Assembly: GCA_013180625.2 (NCBI GenBank)
Contig: SNVD02012230.1
Location: forward strand, 1-64,000
Source: Boswellia sacra
Lineage: Eukaryota > Streptophyta > Magnoliopsida > Sapindales > Burseraceae
Length of the DNA: 64,000 nucleotides
Direction of reading: 5' to 3'
In this document: piece by piece, positions 1 to 11,175 of the stretch
Layout: each line of letters begins with the position of its first letter
Position numbering within the stretch: the stretch's first letter is position 1
Program-made: the position numbers and the translations under genes
The notes under the pieces: generated by a model
What the model was told of the DNA's origin: nothing
Seen by the model: only the letters and a program-made list of their open reading frames with translations
Database searches by the model: none

Positions 1-475
1 TTTCTCTTCTTGTATTCGTGCAAGGCCCATTTCTATTATAATTGGCAAAGGATCATTCTCACTCAAGAATCCATGCCTCAAATGATCTGGAAGTGGCTTA
101 AGCTCTAAGGTATTGGCTTTTATCACAGAAGGAAGAAGTTTCTCATTAGATAAAGGCAATTCAATGTGCGAAACATCATACCTATTTGTGATTATAGCTA
201 TAGTCTCATCTAAGCATGCCATAGCTTCCTCCATTTCTTTGGACACTTGTATCAACCTTCTTGGTTCTTTGGAATTTTCTGTCCCTTTGTGCTCACTAAT
301 AGCCATTTCCAATCCATCCTTGCGAGTTAACTCAAAACATTGTTGTGGCAAAGAATCAATAATGTCAACTGCAAAAACAGAATGCAAGTCACTAAGGTAC
401 CTCATTGCCTCGAAAATATTGAAACGGATCACTTTGCCATCAAACTCCATGGTGAAAGTGCCATCATGAACATCA
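1..475 (-). pseudogene. G1 gag-pol segment downstream of protease
   Basis: On the minus strand a continuous frame runs from about 451 to the left edge. It starts at a Met-Glu-Phe-Asp-Gly-type segment typical of the linker between protease and reverse transcriptase in Athila/Tat polyproteins. It is the continuation of the protease frame at 7547-8295, separated from it by Copia-1. The forward 118-codon frame here is only its shadow. No catalytic motif is present. Because the sequence stops at position 1, completeness cannot be judged. Confidence 0.7.
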
Positions 476-689
476 TGTTAGCCCTAAGGCTACATGATAA
501 TTTTGATGATAACAATACACATTGATTAATTGAGATTTACTAACATGTTTATTTATGTGCAAGAGTAAGATCATTGAATAATTGTAAAATCAAGAAGAGG
601 CTTATTAAAATGAAGTGTTGAAGCTAAGGAGAAGACTACAAGTTAAAGGCACCAAAGTTTAAGAACAAAGTTTGATTCAAGGAATGTGA

Positions 690-1440
690 CACATGAGTAA
701 TGTTCAATCAATTGGTCCTATATTTCTCTACAAATGTCCAAATAACATGATTCTTGATCCTTTGGAAAGCTTACTCAATTTATAACATTTCATATGTTTT
801 AAAGAAATTCAAATTTCAAGTGCAAGGTTGTCCAAATTATCATGAAATTGAAAGACAAATGGAAGTAGCTGACATGAGCACCGAATACTCTTTTTGACAT
901 ATCTTGAGCTAGAAATATCAAAATGACTTGATTCTTACGGCATTAGGAAGAGGACTTCATGAGGCACATTTCATATGTTTTGAATAAATTCAAATTTCAA
1001 GTGGAAGGCTGACATAATTGACATGCAATTCGATGGACTGACACAGAGAAGAAAAATCAACTCATATGAGCACCGAATGATGTTTTATCCATATCTTGAG
1101 CTAGAGATATCCAAATGACTTGATTCTTATGGCATTGGAAAGATGATTAAATGGAACACATTTCATATTCTTTGAATAAATTCAAATTTCAAATGGAAGG
1201 CCGACACAATACCCATGCAATTCGGTGGACTGACACAAGGAAGAAAAATTAAGTCACATGAGCACCAAATTGTGTTTTGGCCATATCTTGAGCTACAGAT
1301 ATCCAAATGACTTGGTTCTTGATGCGTTGGAAAGATTATTCAATTCTTCATATCTTTTATGTTTTGCAGATTTTCAAATTTCAAACGAAATATTGACAAA
1401 AAGGGCAGAAAATATTATGATTTTTATGGTGGGCAGAAAA
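690..1440 (+). repeat. about 192 bp degenerate tandem repeats in the Copia-1 LTR
   Basis: The phrase gagcaccgaat recurs at 875 and 1068, with gagcaccaaat at 1260 (spacing 193 and 192). Each is followed by a variant of catatcttgagctagatat and later by tttcaaattcaaatttcaa-like text. Roughly three and a half to four copies, also present in the 3' LTR. Confidence 0.8.
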
Positions 1441-1484
1441 TTTGGAGTTGGTGTCTTCACTTGATTAAGTTCATCCCATTTGCC

Positions 1485-1492
1485 TATAAAAG
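1485..1492 (+). promoter_or_regulatory. Putative TATA box of the Copia-1 LTR
   Basis: TATAAAAG lies in a G+C-richer context upstream of the 65 bp array. An identical box is at 6711-6718 in the 3' LTR. Position and sequence suit an RNA polymerase II LTR promoter; the start site itself is not determined. Confidence 0.6.
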
Positions 1493-1704
1493 GAGCCCTT
1501 CTCCCATGCATTCAGCAAGAGCAAGAGAAGCATCTATCAAGCAAAAAAACAAGAGAAATATAAAGTCTAGAGAGCTTTTATATTCTTTATCTACTCTTTG
1601 AAGAGAGTTATACTTTTGTTGTAAAAATTATCTTTGTTCTTGTATTGTGGTGAGACTGAGATCTACTTGTAAAGGATAAAAGTTATCCTTGAGAGAACTC
1701 TTTC

Positions 1705-1985
1705 CTTGGTGAGGTTGTTCATCAAGAAGAACTCTTGTGTGGTGTTATCAAGGGTTGAAGGAAATTGCCTTGGTGAGGTTGTTCATCAAGAAGAACTCTT
1801 GGTGTGGTGTTATCAAGAGTTGAAGAAAGTTGCCTTGGGGAGGTTGTTCATCAAGAAGAACTCTTGGTGTGGTGTTATCAAGAGTTGAAGGAAGTTGCCT
1901 TGGTGAGGTTGTTCGTCAAGAAGAACTCTTGGTGTGGTGTTATCAAGAGTTGGAAGATAAAGTCTTGGTGAGGTTGTTCATCAAG
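1705..1985 (+). repeat. 65 bp tandem array in Copia-1 5' LTR
   Basis: Units begin cttggtgaggttgttcatca and end gttgaaggaagttgc, with a 65 bp period and about four and a half copies. The matching array in the 3' LTR is at 6931-7212. It lies downstream of the TATA box, so it would be transcribed as part of the 5' leader. Confidence 0.9.
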
Positions 1986-2303
1986 CAAGTTGTAAAGATT
2001 TATACAACTTAGTGGAAAGCTTAGCTCGTGGAGCTAGGAGCCCATGGACGTAGGCAAGGTTTGCCGAACCACGTAAATTGAGTTTGCACTCTCTCTATCC
2101 CTATCTCTTTACATTAACTTGCACTTGTGATTGTTCTTTATTTCTATTCTCTTGATTACATTCTATTTTCATCTTCTTCACCTGTATTCTCAAAGAAAGA
2201 GTTAAATAATTTTGATCTTTCAAGAAAAGTTTTCTAATTCCGTAGTGATAAATAAAAACCCAATTCACCCCCCCTCTTGGGTTGCCATACCTGGGTCAAC
2301 AAG

Positions 2304-2315
2304 TGGTATCAGAGC
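2304..2315 (+). other. Copia-1 primer-binding site (tRNA-iMet)
   Basis: TGGTATCAGAGC, two bases after the LTR end, is complementary to the 3' end of plant initiator methionine tRNA. Confidence 0.93.
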
Positions 2316-2356
2316 AAGGTTGCTTAATTTTTTAGATCTTAATCGATTTTTGAGCT

Positions 2357-3480
2357 ATGGCAACTTTTAATCCAACTTCACATGTTGAGGGGCTTTCTAT
2401 CTCTAGACCTCCATTTTTCAATGGAAGTGATTACTCTTATTAGAAAACTAGAATGAGTATTTTCTTGCAATCTTTTGATTATGATTTATGGTCTATTGTT
2501 TTGGAAGGACCTTTGTTCCTATCAAAATTGAAAATGGAGAAAGCATGCTTAAAGAACCTAAAGAGTTTAGTGAAGATGATAAAAAGAAATTGAGTTTGAA
2601 TGCTAAAGCTATGAATGTGTTGTACTGTGCTCTAGATAGAAATGAGTTTAATAGAATATCTACTTGTTCTACGGCACAAGAAATATGGCACACACTTGAA
2701 GGAACTCATGAAGGAACTAGTCAAGTTAAAGAATCTAAAATTAGTATGCTAGTTCATAGTTATGAGCTTTTTAAGATGAAAATAGATGAATCTAATTTAT
2801 GAAATGTTTACTAGATTTACGGATATTATTAATAGTTTGAAATCTCTTGGTAAATCTTATTCTAATGTTGAAATGGTGAGAAAGATTCTTAGGTGTCTAC
2901 CAAAATCTTGGGAGCCAAAGGTGACGGCAATTCAAGAAGCAAAGGACCTCACCAAACTACCATTAGAAGAACTTATGGGTTCTCTCATAACTCATGAAAT
3001 CATCTTGAAGGAGAATGAAGAAGAAGATTGCAAACAAACATGTGCTTCATGGCTTTAAGTGAAGATGAGGTAAGTATTCTAAACTATGATCCTAAACTTT
3101 CATATGATGAATTACTTGAAGCATTCCAAAATTTACATGTGCAAGTTGATAAGCAAAATTCAAAAATCAATGCTTTCAAAAAGAAGTCAAAAATCATGTT
3201 ATCTCAATTAGAAGAGTTGGTGGAAATAAATGAAGCTTTAGAAAATGAAAATGAAATTTTAAAGCAAAAGATTTTGAAAGTTTGGAAAATCAAATACATT
3301 TATTAAAAACTGAAAATGAGATTTTAAAACAAAAGGATTTTGATAAATTAGAGAAAGAAAATGTTATTTTGAAAAAGGAAAATAATGACTTGAAGAAATA
3401 TTGTTGATAGTTTTACAAAAAGCACAAAAAATTTGAATTCTATGTTACAAAACCAAAGGTGTGTTTTTGATAAAAGAGGG
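2357..3480 (+). pseudogene. Copia-1 gag
   Basis: The ATG at 2357 opens a frame with the usual copia gag opening (a Pro-Pro-Phe-Phe-Asn-Gly segment, then an in-frame stop where Tyr-Trp-Lys is expected near 2441). It continues in shifted frames at 2488-2802, 2786-3058 and 3028-3306. The last stretch is lysine/glutamate-rich and coiled-coil-like, with repeated Glu-Asn-Glu-Ile-Leu-Lys segments. A single Cys/His zinc-knuckle remnant follows near 3560-3620. Several stops and frameshifts make it non-coding now. It would be the capsid/nucleocapsid of the element. Confidence 0.8.
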
Positions 3481-3739
3481 TTAGGATATAAAACTCATAA
3501 AAAATCAAAAGTATTTTAAAAACTATTTTGTTCATGCATCTTCTAGGAAAATCCTAATCATTCATGTACTTATTGTGGAAGTAAAAGACACAAGTGCATT
3601 CTTGCTATATTAAGAAAAATCCTAATTTGAAACAAATATGGGTTCCAAAAAGTACCATAACTAACCCCCAAGGACCCAAGAACATTTGGGTACCAAAAAG
3701 TCTTTCTTTGAATGTTGATTGTAGAAACAAAGGAGTGTC

Positions 3740-5400
3740 AAACACAAGCGGTACTTAGATAGTGGATGCTCAAGGCATATGACCGGAGATGCCTCCAAGT
3801 TCTCAAGATTAATCATCAAGAAAGGAGGATATGTGACCTTCGGTGATAATGCCAAAGGAAGGGTAATCGGGACATGGTGATATTGGTAACCCTTCTTCAC
3901 CTATTATTGAAGATGTTTTGCTTGTTAATGGTTTGAAACATGATTTGATTAGCATTAGTCAATTATGTGATAAGGATATTTTGTTGCTTTTGAGCCTAAT
4001 AGATGTGTGATTAAGGATGTTAGTAACAATAAGACATTATATGTTGGTAATAGATGTGGTAATATTTATACAATTGATATTGATGTTAATGATCATGTAG
4101 AAAATTGTTTCATTGTTAATCATGATGCTTGGTTATGGCATAGAAGGCTAGGTCATGCTAGCATGGACACAATTTCAAAAATTTCTAAAAATGATTTAGT
4201 TGATGGTCTTCCAAAAATAAAATTTGAAAAGGATAAGATTTGTGATGCTTGTCAATTTGGAAAACAAGTGAGAACTTCTTTTAAACAAAAGAAATTTATT
4301 TCAACAAATAAACCTCTACAATTACTTCATTTGGATTTATTTGGACCATCAAGAACTCAAAGCCTTGGTGGAAAAGTATTATGTTTTTGTTATTGTAGAT
4401 GATTATTCAAGATTCACTTGGGTGTTATTCTTGAAAACTAAAAATGAGGCCACAAAAGCTTTTTCAAAATTTGCAAAAAGAGTCCAAAATCAAAAAGGGT
4501 ATCTATTGTGTCCATTAGGAGTGATCATGGTGGTGAAGTAGACAATGTTGCATTTGAAAATCTTTGTGATGAAAATGGTATTGAACATAATTTTTTTGCA
4601 CCTAGAACTCCACAACAAAATGGTGTTGTTGAGAGAAAAAATAAGACTATCCAAGAAATGGCTAGGACTATGTTACTTGAAAATAATTTGCCAAAATATT
4701 TTTGGACCGAAGCCGTTAATACCGCATGCTTTATAATCAATAGAGTCCATATTAGAGCTTTAATAAAGAAAACTCCTTATGAACTTTGGAAAGGAAGAAA
4801 ACCCAACATTGGATTTTTTTTAAAGTTTTTGGATGTAAATGTTTTATTTTAAACACCAAGGATAAACTTGAAAAATTTGATGCAAAAGTCGATGTTAGAA
4901 TTTTTGTTGGCTACTCTAACCATAGTAAAGCATATAGAGTTTTTAACAAAAAGACTTTTGCTATTGAAGAATCAATGCATGTTGAATTTGATGAAACTAA
5001 TGTGATTTCTTCAAAGAATTTAGATGATGATATTGTTGAGGTAGAAAGGCAAATCAAAGAATCAAGGCTTGATGAAAAGAGCCAAAATGAATTACAACTT
5101 CAACAAGAAAAGCTTGAGGAAGTAAATGATTCTTCCTAAGAATTATCAAAGGAATGGAGGTATGCAAAAGCTCACCCTAAAAATCTCATTATTGATGAAC
5201 CATCACAAGGTATGAGAACTAGATCTTCTTTTAGGAACTTTTGTAATCATTTTGCATTTGTCTCTCAATTTGAACCAAAATCTTTTAAAAAAGCCAAAAA
5301 TGACGAAAGTTGGATTTTGGCTATACAAGAACAATTGAACTAATTTGAGAGAAATCAAGTTTGGGAATTAGTCCCTAAACCCAAATATGACTAAACCCCT
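3740..5400 (+). pseudogene. Copia-1 protease-integrase, truncated before reverse transcriptase
   Basis: The protease core Leu-Asp-Ser-Gly-Cys-Ser-Arg-His-Met is encoded at about 3755-3782. A GAG-pre-integrase segment follows with the His-Arg-Arg-Leu-Gly-His zinc-binding part near 4138-4160 and a CxxC near 4240. The integrase core has its DLFGPS, DDYSR and SDHGGE blocks near 4335-4530 and the PQQNGVVERKN block near 4610-4640, then the integrase C-terminal FGCKCF/VGYS part near 4820-4920. Frameshifts occur near 4380, 4500 and 4810. The frame stops about 60 bp into the RT-region opening. The YVDD motif and RNase H are absent, so this copy cannot self-replicate. Confidence 0.88.
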
Positions 5401-5499
5401 TAGTCAAGATAGATTTTGCATAATTAGAAGAGAATTAGGCATGTTGGATATGTCTTAATTTTGCTTTAATATGATAATCTTTGAATGGTAGCATATGTT

Positions 5500-5699
5500 A
5501 AGGGGGAGAAATATATTTAGGAGGAGTAGTTAATTTGATTACATCTTTTTGATGATAACAAAAGGGGGAGAAATAGTTGGATTGCTTATATTCATAACAA
5601 GTGCCATTTTTTTGTTTATTCTTGATTTTATTTTCATTCTTTATTTTAGATATTATTTAAAAGCAATCAATGGTTTGTCATCATCAAAAAGGGGGAGAT
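5500..5699 (+). other. Copia-1 polypurine tracts
   Basis: Three purine runs containing GGGGGAG occur near 5502, 5563 and 5689. The last, AAAAAGGGGGAGATTG, abuts the 3' LTR and is the likely plus-strand primer; the others look like auxiliary tracts. Confidence 0.75.
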
Positions 5700-7541
5700 T
5701 GTTAGCCCTAAGGCTACATGATAATTTTGATGATAACAATACACATTGATTAATTGAGATTTACTAACATGTTTATTTATGTGCAAGAGTAAGATCATTG
5801 AAATAATTTTAAAATCAAGAAGAGGCTTATTAAAATGAAGTGTTGAAGCTAAGGAGAAGACTACATGTTAAAGGCACCAAAGTTTAAGAACAAGGTTTGA
5901 TTCAAGGAATATGACACATGAGTAATGTTCAATCAATTAGTCATATATTTCTCTACAAATGTCCAAATAACATGATTCTTGATCCTTTGGAAAGAATACT
6001 CAATTTATAACATTTCATATGTTTTAAAGAAATTCAAATTTCAAGTGCAAGGTTGTCCAAATTATCATGCAAATTGAAAGACAAATGGAAGCAGCTGACA
6101 TGAGTACCGAATACTCTTTTTGACATATCTTGAGCTAGAAATATCAAAATAACTTGATTCTTATGGAATTAGGAAGAGGACTTCATGAGGCACATTTCAT
6201 ATGTTTTGAAGAAATTCAAATTTCAAGTGGAAGGCTGACATAATTGACATGCAATTCGGTGGACTGACACAGAGAAGAAAAATCAACTCATATGAGCACC
6301 GAATGATGTTTTATCCATATCTTGACCTAGAGATATCCAAATGACTTGATTATTATGGCATTGGAAAGATGATTCAATGGAACACATTTCATATTCTTTG
6401 AATAAATTCAAATTTCAAATGGAAGGCCGACATAATACCCATGCAAGTCGGTGGACTGACACAAGGAAGAAAAATTAAGTCACATGAGCACCGAATGGTG
6501 TTTTGGCCATATCTTGAGATACAGATATCCAAATGACTTGGTTCTTGATGCGTTGGAAAGATTATTCAATTTTTCGTATCTTTTATGTTTTGCAGATTTT
6601 CAAATTTCAAACGAAATATTGACAAAAAGGGCAGAAAAGATTACAATTTTTATGGTGGGCAGAAAATTTGGAGTTGGTGTCTTCACTTGATTAAGTTCAT
6701 CCCATTTGCCTATAAAAGGAGCCCTTCTCCCATGCATTCAGCAAGAGCAAGAGAAGCATCTATCAAGCAAAAAAACAAGGGAAATATAAAGTCTAGAGAA
6801 CTTTTATATTCTTTATCTGCTCTTTGAAGAGAGTTATACTTTTGTTGTAAAAATTATCTTTTTTCTTGTATTGTGGTGAGACTGAGATCTACTTGTAAAG
6901 GATAAAAGTTATCCTTGAGAGAACTCTTTCCTTGGTGAGGTTGTTCATCGAGAAGAACTCTTGGTGTGGTGTTATCAAGAGTTGAAGGAAGTTATCTTGG
7001 TGAGGTTGTTCATCAAGAAGAACTCTTGGTGTGGTGTTATCAAGAGTTGAAGGAAGTTGCCTTGGTGAGGTTGTTCATCAAGAAGAACTCTTGGTGTGGT
7101 GTTATCAAGAGTTGAAGGAAGTTGCCTTGGTGAGGTTGTTCATCAAGAAGAACTCTTGGTGTGGTGTTATCAAGAGTTGGAAGAAAAAGTCTTGGTGAGG
7201 TTGTTCATCAAGCAAGTTGTAAAGATTTCTACAACTTAGTGGAAAGTTTAGCTCGTGGAGCTAGGAGCCCGTGGACGTAGGCAAGGTTTGCCGAACCACG
7301 TAAATTGAGTTTGCACTCTCTCTATCCCTTTCCTCTTTACATTTACTTGCACTTGTGATTGTTCATCATTATTATTCTTTTGATTGCATCTTTGATAAAT
7401 TCTATTTTTATCTTCTTCACCTTTATTCTCAAAGAAAGAGTTAAATAATTTTGAACTTTCAAGAAAAGTTTTACAAATCCGTTTTTTATTTATAAAAACC
7501 CAATTCACCCCCCCTCTTGGGTTGCCATACCTGGGTCAACA
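5700..7541 (+). repeat. Copia-1 3' LTR
   Basis: Near copy of 476-2301, including the 192 bp repeats, TATAAAAG at 6711 and the 65 bp array at 6931-7212. It ends GGGTCAACA and is followed by the target duplication CATCA (7542-7546). It is about 16 bp longer than the 5' LTR, by small indels. Confidence 0.95.
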
Positions 7542-7546
7542 CATCA

Positions 7547-8990
7547 ATCTTGGTTCTAGCATTTTTCAAGGATGGTCTCCCTAAAAGAATCGGAGTTGGA
7601 TTAGGAGATGTCTCACTCTCTATTTTAAGGACATAGAAGTCTGCTGGGAAAACCAATTGATTCACCTGCACAAGCACATCTTCCACAACTCTTTTGGGAT
7701 ATGTATTAAAATGATCAGCAAGTTGAATGGTAATACCAGTTTTCGCAAAAGGTCCAAGATTTAAAGAAGCATAAATAGAATATGGCATGACATTAATAGA
7801 TGCTCCTAAATCTAACATAGCTCTTTCAAACTTGGTTTTACCAATGGTGCATGGAATGGTGAACGTACCTGGATCTTTGCATTTCGGAGGAATTTTTCTT
7901 TGCAATACAGCTGAAACATTTTCCCCCACACTTACTTTCTCATTCCCTTTTAAATTTCTCTTGTTGGTGCATAACTCCTTGAGACGTTTTGTATAACGAG
8001 GTACTTGCTCGATAGCATCCAGAAGTGGTATATTTACCTCGATTTTGTGAGAAGTTTCCAGGATTTCTTGTTCTTGTTCCTCCTTCTTCGATTTTGCAAA
8101 TCTACTAGGAAAAAGTGGAGGAGTAACATATGAAGGAATGGGAGTTATAGGATTTACCTGAGAAGTCAATGTTTTGTTCATGGTGGATGTGGTGTCATCT
8201 CCTTCATCAGTTTGTGATTTTCCCGGTAAAACATCTAATTGCTCTCCACTTCGCAAAGTTATCACACTAGCAGTCTCGCTTGGATTGATCACCATTTGAG
8301 AAGATAATTTTTCTGAGTCTTGAATTTGCTCATGCTAGTAACCAATTGTCCTATTTGATTTGCGAGGATTTGGATACTTGCCCCAATTTTCTGTTGGAAT
8401 TGCATTGTGTTAGTGGCAAGTGCATTAACAATATCCTGGAGAGACATACCTGAGTTTTGTGAAGCTGGTTGTGGTGCTGGTTGTGGCATTGGTGGTGGTT
8501 GCATTTGAAATGGTTGCTGCACTCTAGGTTGATTGAAACCTTGTGGCCGATTTGGTATGGCATTTGGGGCGATTGGTTGATGATTCCCAGTAACTGAAAT
8601 TAGGGTGATCTTCCCATCCGGCATTGTAAGTGTTAGAGAAGGGATCATACCATTGCCTTGTTTGTCCTGGAAATCCACCCATGGCATTAGCTTGTTCCAT
8701 ATCTCCTTCTTGTAAAGTTGGTTACATGTCGATTGGATGCTCCATGGTAGAATATACCTCACATGCATAAGAAGCATTTCTGCATATCTCCTACAGCCAT
8801 GTTTTCCACAAGAGAAGTTAGCTCAGAAAGTTGTTGTTCAATGTTCTGAGTGCTTACCTCATTTACACTCCAATGTAATTGTGGCTCAAATCGGCTACTG
8901 AATTGTTGGAAGTTTACTGCTATGTCACCTAAACACAAACAATCAGAAAAGAAAAACCAAAAAATACGAATCAACAATGAAAACAAAATA
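7547..8990 (-). pseudogene. G1 gag C-terminus and aspartic protease
   Basis: The minus frame from 8295 to 7547 encodes the Athila/Tat protease region: an Ala-Val-Leu-Gln-Arg-Lys stretch, then the active-site Leu-Asp-Leu-Gly-Ala-Ser near 7805, and a Leu-Gly-Arg-Pro block near 7580, where Copia-1 interrupts it. The gag tail lies at 8289-8777, with a Gln/Pro-rich linker and an amphipathic helix segment just before protease (8300-8420). Upstream, 8759-8986 is only a short frame without recognisable capsid. Stops and frameshifts separate the parts. In the normal element this would be one gag-pol polyprotein. Confidence 0.82.
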
Positions 8991-9011
8991 ACAAATCGAT
9001 TAGAAAATCAA

Positions 9012-9029
9012 TCCCCGGCAATGGCGCCA
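9012..9029 (-). other. G1 primer-binding site (tRNA-Asp type)
   Basis: The minus strand reads TGGCGCCATTGCCGGGGA, the standard Athila/Tat PBS with one change from the usual GCCGTTGCC. It lies six bases from the LTR. Confidence 0.9.
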
Positions 9030-9035
9030 AAAACT

Positions 9036-10460
9036 TGATGCGTTCGAAACTAGCAAGTATACTAGTCGCACAAGTAATAAAGTGATGAGTAAGATATCGT
9101 TCCCACGAGAATTGATTCTAATTAAATTTGTTATTTGAAAGCGAAAACAAAATAAATGGGGGATTTTGTTGATTGATTAACTAGATGAAATATTAATGCA
9201 AATAAAGAATAACACAATGCAAACTTAATTGAAGTGAGAATTAATCAATGACAGAAATCCGGTTAAGGGATCATTCTCTGCCATAAGATACGGATTTACG
9301 AATTAATTGTAGAATTGTCATCCAATTATACCATTGAATTTATCAACCGTAGATAACAATAAGCTCTGCTACCCCAATCTTTCCTTACTTTGTTGTTAAA
9401 TAAAACAAGCTCTTTATTTAATCTCTATCCATTAAACAACGTAGAACAAGCTCTCTAAATTTAATTCAATGGATGCCTTATGATAAGAAAGATAGGTTGA
9501 TCTAAGCAATAAACACACAAGCTCGGATTATTTAACTTAGGTTATATTCTCCAATTGTAATCTCTGATCACAATTTTGCTACTAATGATTAGAAATTCAA
9601 GACAGTTACGGATCAAGATTTCTAGTCTAGCAATAAATCACAACCAGATTATATTCAGTTGGCCACTCAAATACAATCATCACGCAATCATAAGCATTAA
9701 ATATGGGAGAATACAAGCAACTTCAATTAGAGAATTGGATAACAATTTCTTGCACAATCAACTCACAAAAACGATATCAAGGGCTTTGAAATCACCCTCA
9801 ACCAATTCAGATTCAGTTACACATATTTAAACACAATATAAATACAATACAGAGAAATTCCAGAATTGAAAAGAAAAAGAAAAACTTAGCAAATCCTTTT
9901 AAAATCTCCTTTGTAGATGAATCTCCTTAGGATTGTAGTTCTTCTTCTTTCCAAGCCTTCTTTCTCCTTCAAGAACTCCAAGGGATGAGAGAAATCCAGA
10001 AATGCTGCCTCCAACACGTTCTCCCCCCTTCAAGTTATCAAAATAAAACCCTAAAATATGTTTATATACTCTGCTACAGTAACCTACTACAGTGCCCCGT
10101 ATTATACATGCTACAGAGATTTGTGAAATTATATTTCTACACTTCTCACACTATTTTGATTATAACTTTTGGTACGCTGAATGAATTCATGAACCGTAAA
10201 TTTCTCTAGAAAATAGACTTCGAGAGCTTTCTAACGGTATACAACATGTTATTGGGTTCATTGTATATCAATACAATTAAATCCGAGAAGATGGTTGACT
10301 AGCATAGGTGAAAATGAAGGGTTTTACTCCATTTTTGTGCAAGTTGCTCCAAAACTCCTACAAACATCAAAACCACACAAAAATATAAAAATACCAAGGA
10401 ATATAGCAAAGAAACATCGACGAATTGATATGAAAATGATACATAAATAGACACCTATCA
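9036..10460 (-). repeat. G1 5' LTR
   Basis: On the plus strand it reads TGATGCGTTCGAAAC...ACACCTATCA. It is homologous throughout to the LTR at 55966-57348, so the two elements are one family in the same orientation. It contains no coding frame; the small frames inside it are chance. Confidence 0.93.
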
Positions 10461-10545
10461 TGGTCATTGGTTGAGTTGTTTATCAACTTGAAGATACTAT
10501 CTTGATTTGTTACAATTCAGCAGCCCGACATCAGATTTTGGTTTA

Positions 10546-11004
10546 ATGGTTGGTTGTACTCGCAAGGCTGCTTTTATTAGCCAACAACCTCCTACTCAAA
10601 GAGATGAACGGGATTTGATCATTGAAGATCTTAGGCGGCAACTCCAACAACTCCAACAACATTTAGTAATTATGGAAAATAAAGAATGCGCAGGTGGAAC
10701 GTATGGAGAAGTGGAACATCAAAGTCCTTTAGGCAATTATGATGATAATGATGTCGTTAAGAATGATGAATCGGTGGAGAATGAAGAAGAAGAGCGCAAT
10801 TTCTTTGAGGATCATGGAAAACCACCAATATTTGATGATTTTTATGAGTTGCCAAATATTAATAAAGATGAGACTAAAACCTATTCAATTAGAGAACAAC
10901 ATTGTTCAGACATAGACTTTGTTGTTGGACATCATGAAGAAGCTAATGATTTTCATTCCTTGCTACAAAACTTAATGCTTCATGAGTTTGTGGCAACCTA
11001 TTAG
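10546..11004 (+). CDS. Gag-like ORF of element B
   Basis: This frame is open from 10507. The first ATG is at 10546, giving about 152 codons. It has an Arg-Arg-Gln-Leu-Gln-Gln-Leu-Gln-Gln coiled-coil segment near the start, which resembles the N-terminus of chromovirus gag proteins, then a long acidic stretch rich in Glu, Asp and Asn. No capsid core or zinc knuckle follows. It is probably the fused remains of a gag start and a later pol segment after internal deletion. Whether it is translated is unknown. Confidence 0.5.
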   Translation: MVGCTRKAAFISQQPPTQRDERDLIIEDLRRQLQQLQQHLVIMENKECAGGTYGEVEHQSPLGNYDDNDVVKNDESVENEEEERNFFEDHGKPPIFDDFYELPNINKDETKTYSIREQHCSDIDFVVGHHEEANDFHSLLQNLMLHEFVATY

Positions 11005-11175
11005 AGTGATTGGATGAGTATTGTCACAAGAGTTGGCAAGTACAAAATTCTTCATTCTCGTTCTTGGAAGTTTCATGCTAGTTTAACACAATTAAAGTGT
11101 GTTAAAGGATGTTCTCGGCTTATCAAAATTTGAGGACGAATTTTTGTTTTTCAACCAGAGAGCTTGACAGAGGAG

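Larger units (their letters stand above)
476..2301 (+). repeat. Copia-1 5' LTR
   Basis: It starts TGTTAGCCCTAAGG and ends GGGTCAACA, directly before the PBS. The left half is built from degenerate repeats of about 192 bp and the right half carries a 65 bp tandem array. A TATA box lies between them. Its partner is 5700-7541. Confidence 0.95.
476..7541 (+). mobile_element. Copia-1: Ty1/copia element with 1.8 kb LTRs, RT/RNase H deleted
   Basis: Complete insertion on the plus strand: LTRs 476-2301 and 5700-7541 (TGTTAG...CAACA), target duplication CATCA at 471-475 and 7542-7546, tRNA-iMet PBS at 2304-2315 and polypurine tract just before 5700. Inside are gag, protease and integrase remnants. 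The frame then reaches the first residues of the reverse transcriptase region near 5320-5390 and breaks off, so RT and RNase H are missing. The LTR length and several GGGGGAG tracts before the 3' LTR recall SIRE/Maximus-type copia elements, but Tork cannot be excluded. The two LTRs differ little by eye, so the insertion is young relative to its host G1. Confidence 0.93.
1..10460 (-). mobile_element. G1: Athila/Tat-type Ty3-gypsy retrotransposon (5' part, interrupted)
   Basis: Minus-strand element. Its 5' LTR lies at 9036-10460, the primer-binding site at 9012-9029, gag-protease remains at 7547-8990 and a later pol segment at 1-475; the rest is left of the window. Copia-1 splits it at 475/7547. 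The PBS matches the tRNA-Asp type used by Athila/Tat elements, and the LTR is clearly homologous to the one at 55966-57348. It inserted into the left LTR of element B, since B sequence resumes at 10461. Gag is much too short: only about 0.7 kb separates the PBS from the protease ORF, so most of gag is deleted. Lineage is secure at the Athila/Tat level, not finer. Confidence 0.85.

Noticed and set aside
1705..1985. 65 bp repeats as a possible protein-repeat gene (open frames across the array)
   Set aside because: 65 is not a multiple of three, the frames are chance, and the same array recurs in both LTRs.
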